Source of the DNA: Oceanisphaera marina
GTDB taxonomy: Bacteria > Pseudomonadota > Gammaproteobacteria > Enterobacterales > Aeromonadaceae
Length of the DNA stretch: 64,000 nucleotides
Assembly (NCBI RefSeq): GCF_014643915.1
Contig: NZ_BMKE01000005.1
Location: 43,123 to 107,122, forward strand
Direction: 5' to 3'
Part shown: piece after piece, positions 47,186 to 55,926 of the stretch
How the letters are laid out: every line of letters starts with the position of its first letter
Numbering within the stretch: position 1 is the first letter of the stretch
Program-made: the position numbers and the translations under genes
The notes under the pieces: model-generated
Database searches by the model: none
Told to the model about the DNA's origin: nothing
The model's input: only the letters and a program-made list of their open reading frames with translations

Positions 47186-47491
47186 ATGTACGTTTTAATG
47201 GATATCATGGTGTCGCCCGGCGGCGTGGGCACCTCGGTTTCACCTTATGTGGCCATGTGCCAGAAGATATTTGAAGAGGCCGGCCTTACCCACAGCATGC
47301 ATGGCTATGGCACCAACGTTGAAGGCGAATGGGAACAGGTGATGGCGGCGGTAAAACGATGCCACGAGGATCTTCATGCGGCCGGTGCGGTGCGCATTAC
47401 CAGCCACATGAAAGTCGGCACCCGGATTGACCGGGAGCAGACCATGGCGGACAAGGTGACCAGCGTGCAAGACAAGCTGACCGCAGGATAA
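47186..47491 (+). CDS. MTH1187-family thiamine-binding-like protein
   Basis: A 101-aa cytosolic protein of the MTH1187/YkoF-like fold, with SPGGVGTSVSPYVA near the N-terminus, YGTNVEGEW and a helix with RCHE. Members bind thiamine-like ligands. The ATG at 47186 is chosen because AAGGAA at 47173 is well spaced for it, less so for the ATG at 47180. It lies 150 bp after trhA and shares a promoter-region motif with it. Confidence 0.87.
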   Translation: MYVLMDIMVSPGGVGTSVSPYVAMCQKIFEEAGLTHSMHGYGTNVEGEWEQVMAAVKRCHEDLHAAGAVRITSHMKVGTRIDREQTMADKVTSVQDKLTAG

Positions 47492-47939
47492 CCCTTGGCG
47501 CAACGTTGGTTATCACCCCTATAAAGTAGTCATCACCGGGGCCCCTCTTCAGCCTCGGTGATAGCAGATCGTTTCAATGTCTGGCGTTAAACGGCGGTTA
47601 TTGGCATACGTTCACTCATACAATAACCGCATTAATAAGTACTCAATGGAATCGGCTTATGATGCCGCTGTTTACCCGTCGCTCGACGACAGACTGTTTG
47701 ATAAACCAACAAAATTCAACCCGAGCAGAATTTTATGCTGCACAGTATCAAAATTCCCCGGGGCCAAACCACGCAGACTAGACATTTATACTAGCAATAG
47801 TCGCTTTAACGATATGGTTTACTTGCAAAGCAGCGCTGTTACACTGCGCGTCTTGCTTTTTTGCCTATTGGCGGCCTGCTGCCGGTAGATGTTATTCATG
47901 CGTGTGGTTAATGCACGTATTCTTGATGAGTGTATTACC
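47492..47939. other. Non-coding region upstream of the DEAD-box helicase
   Basis: 448 bp. A hairpin ATCACCG...CGGTGAT (about 47532-47562) follows the MTH1187-type gene and may end its transcript. A 103-codon frame at 47577-47888 has no family likeness. The long leader before a DEAD-box helicase is common for cold-regulated RNAs, but I see no specific element. Confidence 0.4.
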
Positions 47940-49235
47940 ATGCCTGAATCCTTCACTTTTAGTGCCTTTAATCTTCACCCCGGCTTGCTGGCGGCCCTGC
48001 CCGCACAATGCCAAGTGCCCACCGCCGTACAACAACAAACGCTGCCTTCGATCATCGAGGGCCAGGATGTGCTGGCATTGGCCCCTACCGGCAGTGGCAA
48101 AACCCTGGCCTTTGGCTTGGGCCTGTTGCAACGACTAACAGAACAACAAGAGATAGCCCAAACAGCAGCGGAGAACAAAAGCGACCTCATTACCGCGCCC
48201 TACAGCCGGGCCCATATGCGCGCCATAGTGATAGTGCCTACCCGCGAGCTGGCCGCTCAAATCAGTACCGTGCTTGGTCCCCTGGCACAAAGCGTGTCGT
48301 TGACCTTGACCACTCTGTGTGGCGGCGTAGACGTGGAGCAACAAATCGCGGAGTTTAATGAAAGGCCCGCACAAGTAGTGATTGCTACGCCGGGCCGGTT
48401 ACTGGACTTGCTCAGGCAAAAGCTGATCTCGTTGAAAGCCGTGCAGCACCTGGTCCTGGATGAGGCAGATCGCTTGCTGGAAATGGGCTTTTGGCCGGAT
48501 ATACAAAAACTGATGGCCGCCATGCCCTCCCTGCAACAACAGTTGTTGTTTTCTGCCACCTTGCCCGACGAGTTGGCAACGCAGCTCACGCAGCTAGCCC
48601 CTAATGCTCATCGTTTTGCCGTGGGGAGCCAAAACAGCGTGGTCGAGGGCGTATCACAAACCTGTTATCTGGTGAATAAAGGCAGCAAAGCACAGGCCTT
48701 GATTAAGCTGTTGCAAGAACAACTTAACCAACAACAGGTGTTGGTGTTTATTAATGCTCGCGACAGTGCCGATGCAGTCGCCAAAAAACTCAATAAAGCC
48801 GGTATTCAAGCGCGGGCTTTGCACGGCGAGAAAGACCAGACCGAGCGCGAGCAGGCATTGCTGGCCTTTAAAAACGGTGACATCAAGGTACTGGTGGCCA
48901 CCGACCTACTGGCGCGCGGTATCGACGTGACGGCCCTGCCGGTAGTGGTTAACCTGGATCTGCCACCCAGTGCACCTGTGTATGTACACCGCGTGGGCCG
49001 TACCGCTCGGGCCGGCTTAACAGGCGTGGCGGTGTCCCTGGTGTGTCATGGTGAAGCCGGTGCGCTGGCCGCGATTCGTGAGCTGACCGGTGAAGCCTTG
49101 CCGCTGCAGGCGTTGCCCGGTTTTCCGGTAACGGATCAGCCCGCCAGTGATGTGCGCAGCAAGCGCCCGCCCCGTGATAAACAGGCCAACAGACGCAACG
49201 CCAATCAACGCCGTAACAAGTCGGTCAAGGGCTAG
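47940..49235 (+). CDS. DEAD-box ATP-dependent RNA helicase
   Basis: A 431-aa RNA helicase. The core motifs are all present: Q-motif TAVQQQTLP, Walker A APTGSGKT, PTRELAAQ, TPGRLLD, DEAD in VLDEADRLLE, SAT in LFSATLP, and HRVGRTARAG in domain 2. The tail is short, basic and Asn/Arg-rich (RDKQANRRNANQRRNK), an RNA-binding extension seen in RhlE-like helicases. The ATG at 47940 gives the usual short N-terminus. The precise subfamily is not certain. Confidence 0.92.
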   Translation: MPESFTFSAFNLHPGLLAALPAQCQVPTAVQQQTLPSIIEGQDVLALAPTGSGKTLAFGLGLLQRLTEQQEIAQTAAENKSDLITAPYSRAHMRAIVIVPTRELAAQISTVLGPLAQSVSLTLTTLCGGVDVEQQIAEFNERPAQVVIATPGRLLDLLRQKLISLKAVQHLVLDEADRLLEMGFWPDIQKLMAAMPSLQQQLLFSATLPDELATQLTQLAPNAHRFAVGSQNSVVEGVSQTCYLVNKGSKAQALIKLLQEQLNQQQVLVFINARDSADAVAKKLNKAGIQARALHGEKDQTEREQALLAFKNGDIKVLVATDLLARGIDVTALPVVVNLDLPPSAPVYVHRVGRTARAGLTGVAVSLVCHGEAGALAAIRELTGEALPLQALPGFPVTDQPASDVRSKRPPRDKQANRRNANQRRNKSVKG

Positions 49236-49306
49236 GCGACACGCACGGTAGTCTTATGGTGCGCGGCTCGCTAATATAGCGGGCTATTTTGCTAGCCGAG
49301 AGTCTG

Positions 49307-50260
49307 ATGGACACCCACGCCCTACCCGTTTTTAATACCGAACTTGCACTGCGCTTTGCCGAGCAGCAGGCTCAAGGCCCAACAGAGCTGCGGCGCTTGT
49401 TTCACGGTCGCGGCCGGTGCTGGCCAGGCCTGGAGCAGCTTACCGCCGACTGGCTGGGTGATCAGCTATGGGTATCCTTGTTCAAAGAGCCGGAACCGGC
49501 GTTTTTAGCTCAACTTAGCAAGCTGCTAGTGTCTTTTACCCAGCAAACCGCGTGGTCAGACAGTGGCGCGCGGGCGGTGTTATTGCAACATCGCAGCCGA
49601 CCCGGTGCGCCGGTCGAAGTTCTCTGGGGGGAGCTTGAGCCACGGCCTGTGGTGTGTGAGCAGGCATTGAAATATCAGCTGGAGCTGGGCCGCAATCAAA
49701 ATCACGGCTTGTTTCTGGACATGCGCCTGGGGCGTGACTGGGTGCGCCAGCACGCCCAGGGCAAACGGGTGTTGAATTTGTTTGCCTATACCTGTGGCTT
49801 TTCGGTGGCGGCCATTGCCGGTGGCGCCAGCCAGGTGGTGAATCTGGACATGGCCAGGGCGGCGCTCAGTCGAGGCCGAGACAATCACAGGTTAAACCGC
49901 CATGATCTGAAAAAGGTGACTTTTTTGGGCCATGAACTGTTCAAATCCTGGGGCAAGGTACGCAAATTGGGGCCTTATGAGTTGATCATTATCGATCCAC
50001 CGTCCTTTCAAAAAGGCAGCTTTGCGCTGACTCAGGATTACCACAAGATCTTGCGGCGACTGCCCGAACTACTGACTGAAAACGGTCAGGTGCTGGCCTG
50101 CGTCAACGACCCCGACATTCCCAGCCAGTTTTTAATCGACAACATGGCCGAGCATGCGCCCAGCCTGCAGTTTGTCGAGCGACTGGACAATCCGCCCGAA
50201 TTTGCCGACATCAATCCGGAGGCAGGGCTCAAGACGCTGGTGTTTTCCGCCGGCAGCTAA
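49307..50260 (+). CDS. Class I SAM-dependent methyltransferase (RlmI/RlmK-like)
   Basis: A 317-aa methyltransferase. GLFLDMRLGRDWV precedes motif I VLNLFAYTCGFSVAA, Asp in VVNLDMARAAL, and the catalytic-area DPPSFQKG. This is the arrangement of 23S rRNA (cytosine-C5 or guanine-N7) methyltransferases such as RlmI and RlmK, but there is no PUA domain. The target is unknown. The frame can be extended to a TTG at 49289. It converges with bphP with a 17-bp gap. Confidence 0.85.
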   Translation: MDTHALPVFNTELALRFAEQQAQGPTELRRLFHGRGRCWPGLEQLTADWLGDQLWVSLFKEPEPAFLAQLSKLLVSFTQQTAWSDSGARAVLLQHRSRPGAPVEVLWGELEPRPVVCEQALKYQLELGRNQNHGLFLDMRLGRDWVRQHAQGKRVLNLFAYTCGFSVAAIAGGASQVVNLDMARAALSRGRDNHRLNRHDLKKVTFLGHELFKSWGKVRKLGPYELIIIDPPSFQKGSFALTQDYHKILRRLPELLTENGQVLACVNDPDIPSQFLIDNMAEHAPSLQFVERLDNPPEFADINPEAGLKTLVFSAGS

Positions 50261-50277
50261 GGCCAGCGAAAACAGCG

Positions 50278-52356
50278 TTAAACGTCGAGAGCCGCTTCGA
50301 TCACGACCCGGTTGCGCCCGCCCTGCTTGGCGGCATACATGGCTTGGTCGGCGCGATCCACCCATTGGCTGCGCTGATCGCCGGGCTGCCATTGGCTGAC
50401 CCCTATGCTCAGGGTCACGGTACCGGCCTGATCAAACTGCATGTCAGACACCGCTGTTCTGATCCGCTCGGCCAGGGCCTGTCCATCCGACAGGCTGCAA
50501 CCGGACGCCAGGATCACAAACTCCTCTCCCCCCCAACGACCCAGGGAGTCTGTCTCTCTGAGGCTGTGCCTAAGGATGTCCGCCAAGGTCACCAGTACCG
50601 CATCGCCCACCTCGTGGCCGTATTGATCATTAATGGACTTGAAGAAGTCCACATCCAACAACAGCAAGACCGATGGCTGACCCAATTGCTCGCCCAGCTG
50701 AATGTCTCGCTCAATGGCCTGCTCGATGCGGTAGCGATTCCATACCTGGGTTAGGGCATCGGTGCAGGCCAACTCTTCCAGGCTGCGATTGGCCTTGGTC
50801 AGCCGTTCATTCAAGGTGCTGATGGCCCTCATCAGAATAGTAACGCGCAAGTCATCACCAATATCCTGTGCCGCCTTTTGCTCATGAGGCAGCCAGGGCT
50901 CGCTCTGATCACGTACCAGCTCGACCCAGGCATCAAACGAACGCTTGGCCGACAGCTGATACCGTCCCTGATCGTAATAAGACTGCGCTTGCAGCCAGCC
51001 GGCCCAGCGATAACTTTTCAGGCGCTCGCCGCGCAACAGCAACAGCCAGTTTTGCGGTATGGCATCCACCGGCAAAGGTACCGCCAGCAAGCCACACACC
51101 TCCCCAAGATCACAGGCAGCCGCCAGCGGTGTGCCGGCCAAATGCTGGCTGCTCCACACGCCGGTGCTATTATGATGCTGACTCAACCAAGCGCCTATCT
51201 TGAGCAACTCGGCCTGGGGAAGCGCCTGGCCAATACTGTAGGCTGCGCCATTTTTGAGCAGTGCCAACCCGCTGGCATTGAACAACTCCAGCCATTCCTG
51301 ACTTTGCAATAACAGCAGCCCCGGATCCAGCAGGTTCATCTGTGCCTCGGCCAGCCGCTCACGGCAGTCATGCACGCGCTGTAAATACAGAGTTTCGGCG
51401 CGCGCCTTGAGCAAGAACAGCCGCTGGGTGGCCATGTGCACCAGGGTGCAGACCTCATCGCGAACCAGGGGAGACAAGGGAGCCGGTTCCAGGCCGTGGC
51501 AGGCCAATAACCCCCATAAATGTTGTTGATCCTGCATGGCCACCGACAGCGTTGCCTTGACTCCCATATTGCGAGTGTAATCCAGATGCGAGGGAGCCAC
51601 CGCCCGCAGTATGCCAAGCGACAAATCCAGGGGAGTCGGATCCCTGGCATCCTGCGCAGGCACCAGGGGCACCCTGTCCGCCGTGGCATCGGGAATGCTG
51701 CGCACCGTATTTTTCTGATACTTGGCCCGTACCTGAGGCGGTATGTCACTGGCCGGAAACGAATGTCCCAGGTAACTTTCCGCTGCCTGACTGCGGCTTT
51801 CGGCCACCACGGTGCCGTTCCAGTCTGCATCAAATTGATACACCATGACTCTGTCATGCCCCGTGAGACTGCGCACCGCCGTCACCAGCAACTGCAACAA
51901 CGCCTCTTCGGTGTTGGTCTCGGCAAGGCCATTAAGCCACTCATTGACCGCTGGCAGCAGGCGCCGCTCCGACATACCTGCTATCTGCTCCAGCTCCACC
52001 ACCACCCGTTGGCGATGACGATAGACTATCCCGCTAAAACGACAGCGTCGCCCACCACGCTGACGGGTCAGGCTGACACGGCCCTGCAAACGCTCTTTAT
52101 GCTGCAGCCCCTGGCGCACACGTTTGATCAAAGGATCACCCAGCAGACTCACAGGGGTCATCTGTAGCGCCTGTTCAACACTCACCTCCAGCCACTGCTC
52201 GATATTGGCGCTCACCTGCAGTACGGTATTTTGCTCGAGATCCAGGCTTAGCAAGCAGCCCCCAGGCTGTATGGCACCGGGAGTATGTATTATTTCTCTG
52301 TTGCACTGCGCCTGCAGTGCCGCGAGTTCGGGGGTTAACTTTGGGGGCACGATCAA
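50278..52356 (-). CDS. bphP: Bacteriophytochrome diguanylate cyclase
   Basis: A 692-aa red/far-red photoreceptor that would make cyclic di-GMP. Order: PAS (about 15-120) with the biliverdin-binding Cys18 in CNREIIHTPGAIQPGG; GAF (about 135-305) with PASDIP, SHLDYTRNMG and LLACHG histidines; PHY (about 310-505); GGDEF (about 530-690). GGEEF at 609-613 is intact and RETD five residues before it is an inhibitory I-site. The PHY tongue motif normally PRxSF reads AKRSF, so signal transmission may be atypical. It lies 26 bp after bphO. Confidence 0.93.
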   Translation of the reverse strand: MIVPPKLTPELAALQAQCNREIIHTPGAIQPGGCLLSLDLEQNTVLQVSANIEQWLEVSVEQALQMTPVSLLGDPLIKRVRQGLQHKERLQGRVSLTRQRGGRRCRFSGIVYRHRQRVVVELEQIAGMSERRLLPAVNEWLNGLAETNTEEALLQLLVTAVRSLTGHDRVMVYQFDADWNGTVVAESRSQAAESYLGHSFPASDIPPQVRAKYQKNTVRSIPDATADRVPLVPAQDARDPTPLDLSLGILRAVAPSHLDYTRNMGVKATLSVAMQDQQHLWGLLACHGLEPAPLSPLVRDEVCTLVHMATQRLFLLKARAETLYLQRVHDCRERLAEAQMNLLDPGLLLLQSQEWLELFNASGLALLKNGAAYSIGQALPQAELLKIGAWLSQHHNSTGVWSSQHLAGTPLAAACDLGEVCGLLAVPLPVDAIPQNWLLLLRGERLKSYRWAGWLQAQSYYDQGRYQLSAKRSFDAWVELVRDQSEPWLPHEQKAAQDIGDDLRVTILMRAISTLNERLTKANRSLEELACTDALTQVWNRYRIEQAIERDIQLGEQLGQPSVLLLLDVDFFKSINDQYGHEVGDAVLVTLADILRHSLRETDSLGRWGGEEFVILASGCSLSDGQALAERIRTAVSDMQFDQAGTVTLSIGVSQWQPGDQRSQWVDRADQAMYAAKQGGRNRVVIEAALDV

Positions 52357-52382
52357 TTCTTCTAATTAAGAGAAACGTTATC

Positions 52383-52988
52383 TCAAGCGGTAGTAAAGGA
52401 GTCCGTCGTCTGGGCAACATCAAGACAGAGTGCAAACAGCTGGAATGCATTATCGGCCGCCTGGGCTGCCGCGGACCATTGTGCTTCGGGGCAATGCTGC
52501 TCGGCAAACTGCCAAAAATGTTGCCAGCTGTTGGCTTCTTCGGCAACGGAAAAATACTCACTCGCCATCTGCGGGCCCAGGGTGCGGTGAATATTACGCG
52601 CTATCACTCGACTACCCAGCTGGGAACCTTCCAGCACATACAGCAGTCCCACCAGATGGCCAATACGGGTTACATTTCGCATTGAGGGAGTTAACGTCAA
52701 GGTCTCTTCATGGGCAGGTATATCGAGCCCCAGGGCCACGAGATCATCGGCCAGCAGAGGAGCACGCAACAATAAAGGATAGTGCAGCTGCAAACGGTCT
52801 AGCCCGTCGCGCACCGTATCTTCCAAATGATATTGAGCAGGATACAGCGCCCGAAGTGCACGCCTGTAGTCTGATGGCTGCAACCTGGGCTGAACCAAAG
52901 GCCGCAACAGCGGATGTTGATCCAGCGCTTGGTGTGCCGTCCGGGTGGATTGTTTGAGATAGGCGCCAAGCGCGCAGGTCGCTTTCAT
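52383..52988 (-). CDS. bphO: Biliverdin-producing heme oxygenase
   Basis: A 201-aa heme oxygenase that opens heme to biliverdin, the chromophore of the neighbouring phytochrome. The proximal His is in STRTAHQALD (about His19) and the distal-helix glycines in LEGSQLGSRVIAR (about 118-130). It is the first gene of a bphO-bphP unit, so pigment and receptor are made together. Confidence 0.92.
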   Translation of the reverse strand: MKATCALGAYLKQSTRTAHQALDQHPLLRPLVQPRLQPSDYRRALRALYPAQYHLEDTVRDGLDRLQLHYPLLLRAPLLADDLVALGLDIPAHEETLTLTPSMRNVTRIGHLVGLLYVLEGSQLGSRVIARNIHRTLGPQMASEYFSVAEEANSWQHFWQFAEQHCPEAQWSAAAQAADNAFQLFALCLDVAQTTDSFTTA

Positions 52989-53115
52989 TATTTTCTCTCA
53001 AATACCGATTACAAGGCACTATTATCGAGAGAAGTATGACGCGGCGCAACGTCTATCGAATAGACAGAGCAGAGTCAGGGTTAAAGCTCATCCCTGCCTC
53101 TGCCCTGTTCAGGCG

Positions 53116-54672
53116 TTAAGCCTGCTTGAAACGAACCACCAGCTCGTGCAGGTCGCCGGCAATGCTCTTCAAGTAAGTGAGAGAGCTGGACGCCTTGGTC
53201 GCACTGTCGGCACTGGAATCCGCCAAACCGGAAATATTCACGACCTGGCGGTTAATGTCTTCGGCAACATGGGCTTGTTGCTCTACCGCCGCCGCCATTT
53301 GCGTGGACATACTGGCAATGTTGCCCACCGCGTCGGAAATACCATTCAGCATCACACCGCTTTCAACGACCCGAGCCACGCCTTCTTCGGCATTGGCAGC
53401 CCCTTGATTAGCCACCTTCACCGCGTTATCGGCCCGGGCGGTCAGCTCGTTCACTATGCTGTAAATTTCCTGGGTAGACTGCTGAGTACGTTGCGCCAGG
53501 TTACGCACCTCATCGGCCACCACGGCAAAGCCTCGGCCCTGCTCACCGGCACGGGCGGCTTCAATGGCGGCATTCAGCGCCAGCAGGTTGGTTTGTTCGG
53601 CAATTTGCTCAATCATTTGTGCCGCCTTAGCAATATTGACGGTTTGCTCAGAGACTGCCGACACCGACTGGCTGATATCGGTGACCGTGTTGCGCAGGGT
53701 TTCGATCGAGCGCTTGGTCACCTCGGCAATGGCGGTACCTTGTGCCACCAGGCCATTGGCGGTATCGGCAGACACGGCGGTGTCGTTCACGTGCCGGGAT
53801 ACTTCGGCAATGGTGGTGGTCATTTCATTCATGGCCGTGGCCACCTGCAGGGTTTCGGCCTGCTGGCATTCAATTTCAGAGCGGGTGCCCTGGGTCAGGG
53901 TAAAGCCGGCGTCGGTTTCATGGGCCACATTTTTTGCCGCGTTTTCAATGCGGCTAATGACAGTTCCCAGATGCGCAACACTGCTTAAAATCGCCACCTT
54001 GAGTTGACCGACTGCGCCTTTATCGTCGGTGTAACTCAGTGCGGCCAGCTCATGGGTAAACGCATTGTTCAGCAAACCATTGAGCGAGCCTATGGTCGCC
54101 TTATTCTGCAAATGTGCCCAACCAGCATAAATAACCACAGCGCTCGCCAACCAGGCTTGTGCCACCGCGCTGTGGCCGGCGAGCAACACCCCGCCCCAGG
54201 CGAGTAGCGCCAGCACTAAAAACACCTGATGCGCTACCAGGTTGAGACGAGCTTGAGGTCGTTTGCCTTTTTGTATGTTGTTATAAAGCTGTTGGCTGCG
54301 AGCCACGTCGGCTTTTTGGGGACAGGAGCGAACCGATTCGTAACCAATAATCTCGCCATTGCGGGTCATGGGTGTCACATAGGCATCCACCCAGTAAAAG
54401 TCACCATTTTTGCAGCGATTTTTTACCATCCCCATCCAGGGCTTACCCGCCTTAAGGTGTGACCACATCACCTTGAACGCCTCTGCGGGCATGTCGGGGT
54501 GGCGTACTATGTTGTGGGGCTGGCCTAGCAATTCGTCGCGGGAGAATCCGCTCATCTCTATGAAGGCGTCGTTGCATTCGGTAATGTTGCCGCTTTTATC
54601 GGTAACGGTAATGAGTTTTTCGTGGGTAACAAAGGCTTTTTCTCTGTCGGTAATCGGCAGGTTTTTTCTCAT
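53116..54672 (-). CDS. Aer-like PAS methyl-accepting chemotaxis protein
   Basis: A 518-aa chemoreceptor. The N-terminal PAS domain (about 15-125) has [26 protein letters not shown]-type sequence as in Aer, which binds FAD and reports redox state. One hydrophobic hairpin (about 145-185) replaces a periplasmic domain. The signalling tip [20 protein letters not shown] (about 365-385) is the conserved CheA/CheW contact. It would guide energy taxis. It is 128 bp from bphO on the same strand. Confidence 0.93.
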   Translation of the reverse strand: MRKNLPITDREKAFVTHEKLITVTDKSGNITECNDAFIEMSGFSRDELLGQPHNIVRHPDMPAEAFKVMWSHLKAGKPWMGMVKNRCKNGDFYWVDAYVTPMTRNGEIIGYESVRSCPQKADVARSQQLYNNIQKGKRPQARLNLVAHQVFLVLALLAWGGVLLAGHSAVAQAWLASAVVIYAGWAHLQNKATIGSLNGLLNNAFTHELAALSYTDDKGAVGQLKVAILSSVAHLGTVISRIENAAKNVAHETDAGFTLTQGTRSEIECQQAETLQVATAMNEMTTTIAEVSRHVNDTAVSADTANGLVAQGTAIAEVTKRSIETLRNTVTDISQSVSAVSEQTVNIAKAAQMIEQIAEQTNLLALNAAIEAARAGEQGRGFAVVADEVRNLAQRTQQSTQEIYSIVNELTARADNAVKVANQGAANAEEGVARVVESGVMLNGISDAVGNIASMSTQMAAAVEQQAHVAEDINRQVVNISGLADSSADSATKASSSLTYLKSIAGDLHELVVRFKQA

Positions 54673-54968
54673 ATCAGATGACCTTACTTGAAACAGAGGT
54701 TAATGCGTCAGTATAGAAGCGAGCAAGACTGACGGCCGATAATCGGACATCATCGGCTCAAGGCATGCAGTTCAATATTCTCTACTCAACCCACCTGCAT
54801 TTTCTTCCGTGATTATTTTCATTATTATAACGGAAAGCACATTTAACATGCCCCGCCTTTTTAAGTATATCGTCTTTATCAGTCTGTTTATTTAGCGTTA
54901 GTGTAAAAAAGCGATCTCTATTTGCACATAAGTGTAAATTTCAACCAAATGACACCTCAAGGGAATTT

Positions 54969-55694
54969 ATGGATATCATCATCTCGGTCAGTAACGCCCT
55001 GGCACGCTGGCTTGAACTCTCGCTGCCACGCATTCCCAGTCCGGATGGCAAAGGCGTTGGCACCCAGCCATTGAGCACCGGCTTTGCCAAGGTGTCCTGG
55101 CAATGTCACCTGTTAAAACACGGTGCCGATGATCAGTACTTCACCATAGTGGCCATGGAGGCTTACAGCCGCTACGTTATTTTTCTGCCCTTTCACGCCC
55201 CGCCCAGCCAGATGGAACTGGAGCAGGTGTTGTTAGAGCGCTGGGGCAACGAAGCGCTGCATTTGGCGATAGACAGCGGCGCCATTACCGATGACGAGCT
55301 GCCGTTAATGGTGGATGCCTTTACCCATCAGCGCTGTCAGTCACATTGGTTCAATAATCTGGATCGCAGCATCAACGGTCATATTACCGATGCCGGACTC
55401 TGGTTTACCCAAACCCTGGAACAGGAAGGCCTGGATTATCTGGATGACAACCAGTGTTACGGGCTGGCCATGCATATCAACCAGCTGGAAAAGAACATAG
55501 GCTCCCGTCGTACTACGCGTTTTCGGCCCATGATCCGCTTGTTGGACGATGCACTGTTTCGCTTTGGCTCGAGCCTGGCTGCCAGCACCTACCCCAACAC
55601 CAAGTCCGGCGACTTTCCCTGCCCTTACCCGGATATGCCGGCACTCGATAACGTGGTGCAGCTGGCTGACTATCGCAAACGCGCCAGCCGTTAA
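54969..55694 (+). CDS. Conserved-looking protein of unknown function
   Basis: A 241-aa soluble protein with no family I can name. Two Cys/His clusters stand out (HQRCQSHW and DNQCYGLAMH) and the end is VVQLADYRKRASR. It occupies the place taken by matP beside ycbZ in E. coli but is not MatP-like. The frame is clean and coding-like. The ribosome binding site CAAGGGAATTT is fair. Confidence 0.7.
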   Translation: MDIIISVSNALARWLELSLPRIPSPDGKGVGTQPLSTGFAKVSWQCHLLKHGADDQYFTIVAMEAYSRYVIFLPFHAPPSQMELEQVLLERWGNEALHLAIDSGAITDDELPLMVDAFTHQRCQSHWFNNLDRSINGHITDAGLWFTQTLEQEGLDYLDDNQCYGLAMHINQLEKNIGSRRTTRFRPMIRLLDDALFRFGSSLAASTYPNTKSGDFPCPYPDMPALDNVVQLADYRKRASR

Positions 55695-55817
55695 GCTCAC
55701 GTGTTGACTGATTATTAATGGCTATTTATCAGCAGGGGCGCCGCTGTGGTGTTTCATTCCAGGCCCGGTTATTTGACATAGCGCGAAATTGCATAAAAAT
55801 TCATCGGTTTTGGTGAG

Positions 55818-55834
55818 GTTTTATCGGATAAAAC
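55818..55834. promoter_or_regulatory. 17-bp palindrome upstream of ycbZ
   Basis: GTTTTATC-G-GATAAAAC, perfect 8-bp arms, 93 bp before the ycbZ-like start. It could be an operator or part of a small hairpin. Confidence 0.4.
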
Positions 55835-55926
55835 GGCTTTTTGCCGCATATTGGCCATCGAGCTGTCGACCCCAAGGCTGGCTGCAGTATACTGGCGGTC
55901 ATTTATCAATTTTGACGAGTTTTTGA

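Noticed and set aside
47577-47888. 103-codon frame before the DEAD-box helicase
   Set aside because: No family likeness, no ribosome binding site and irregular composition; more likely leader DNA.
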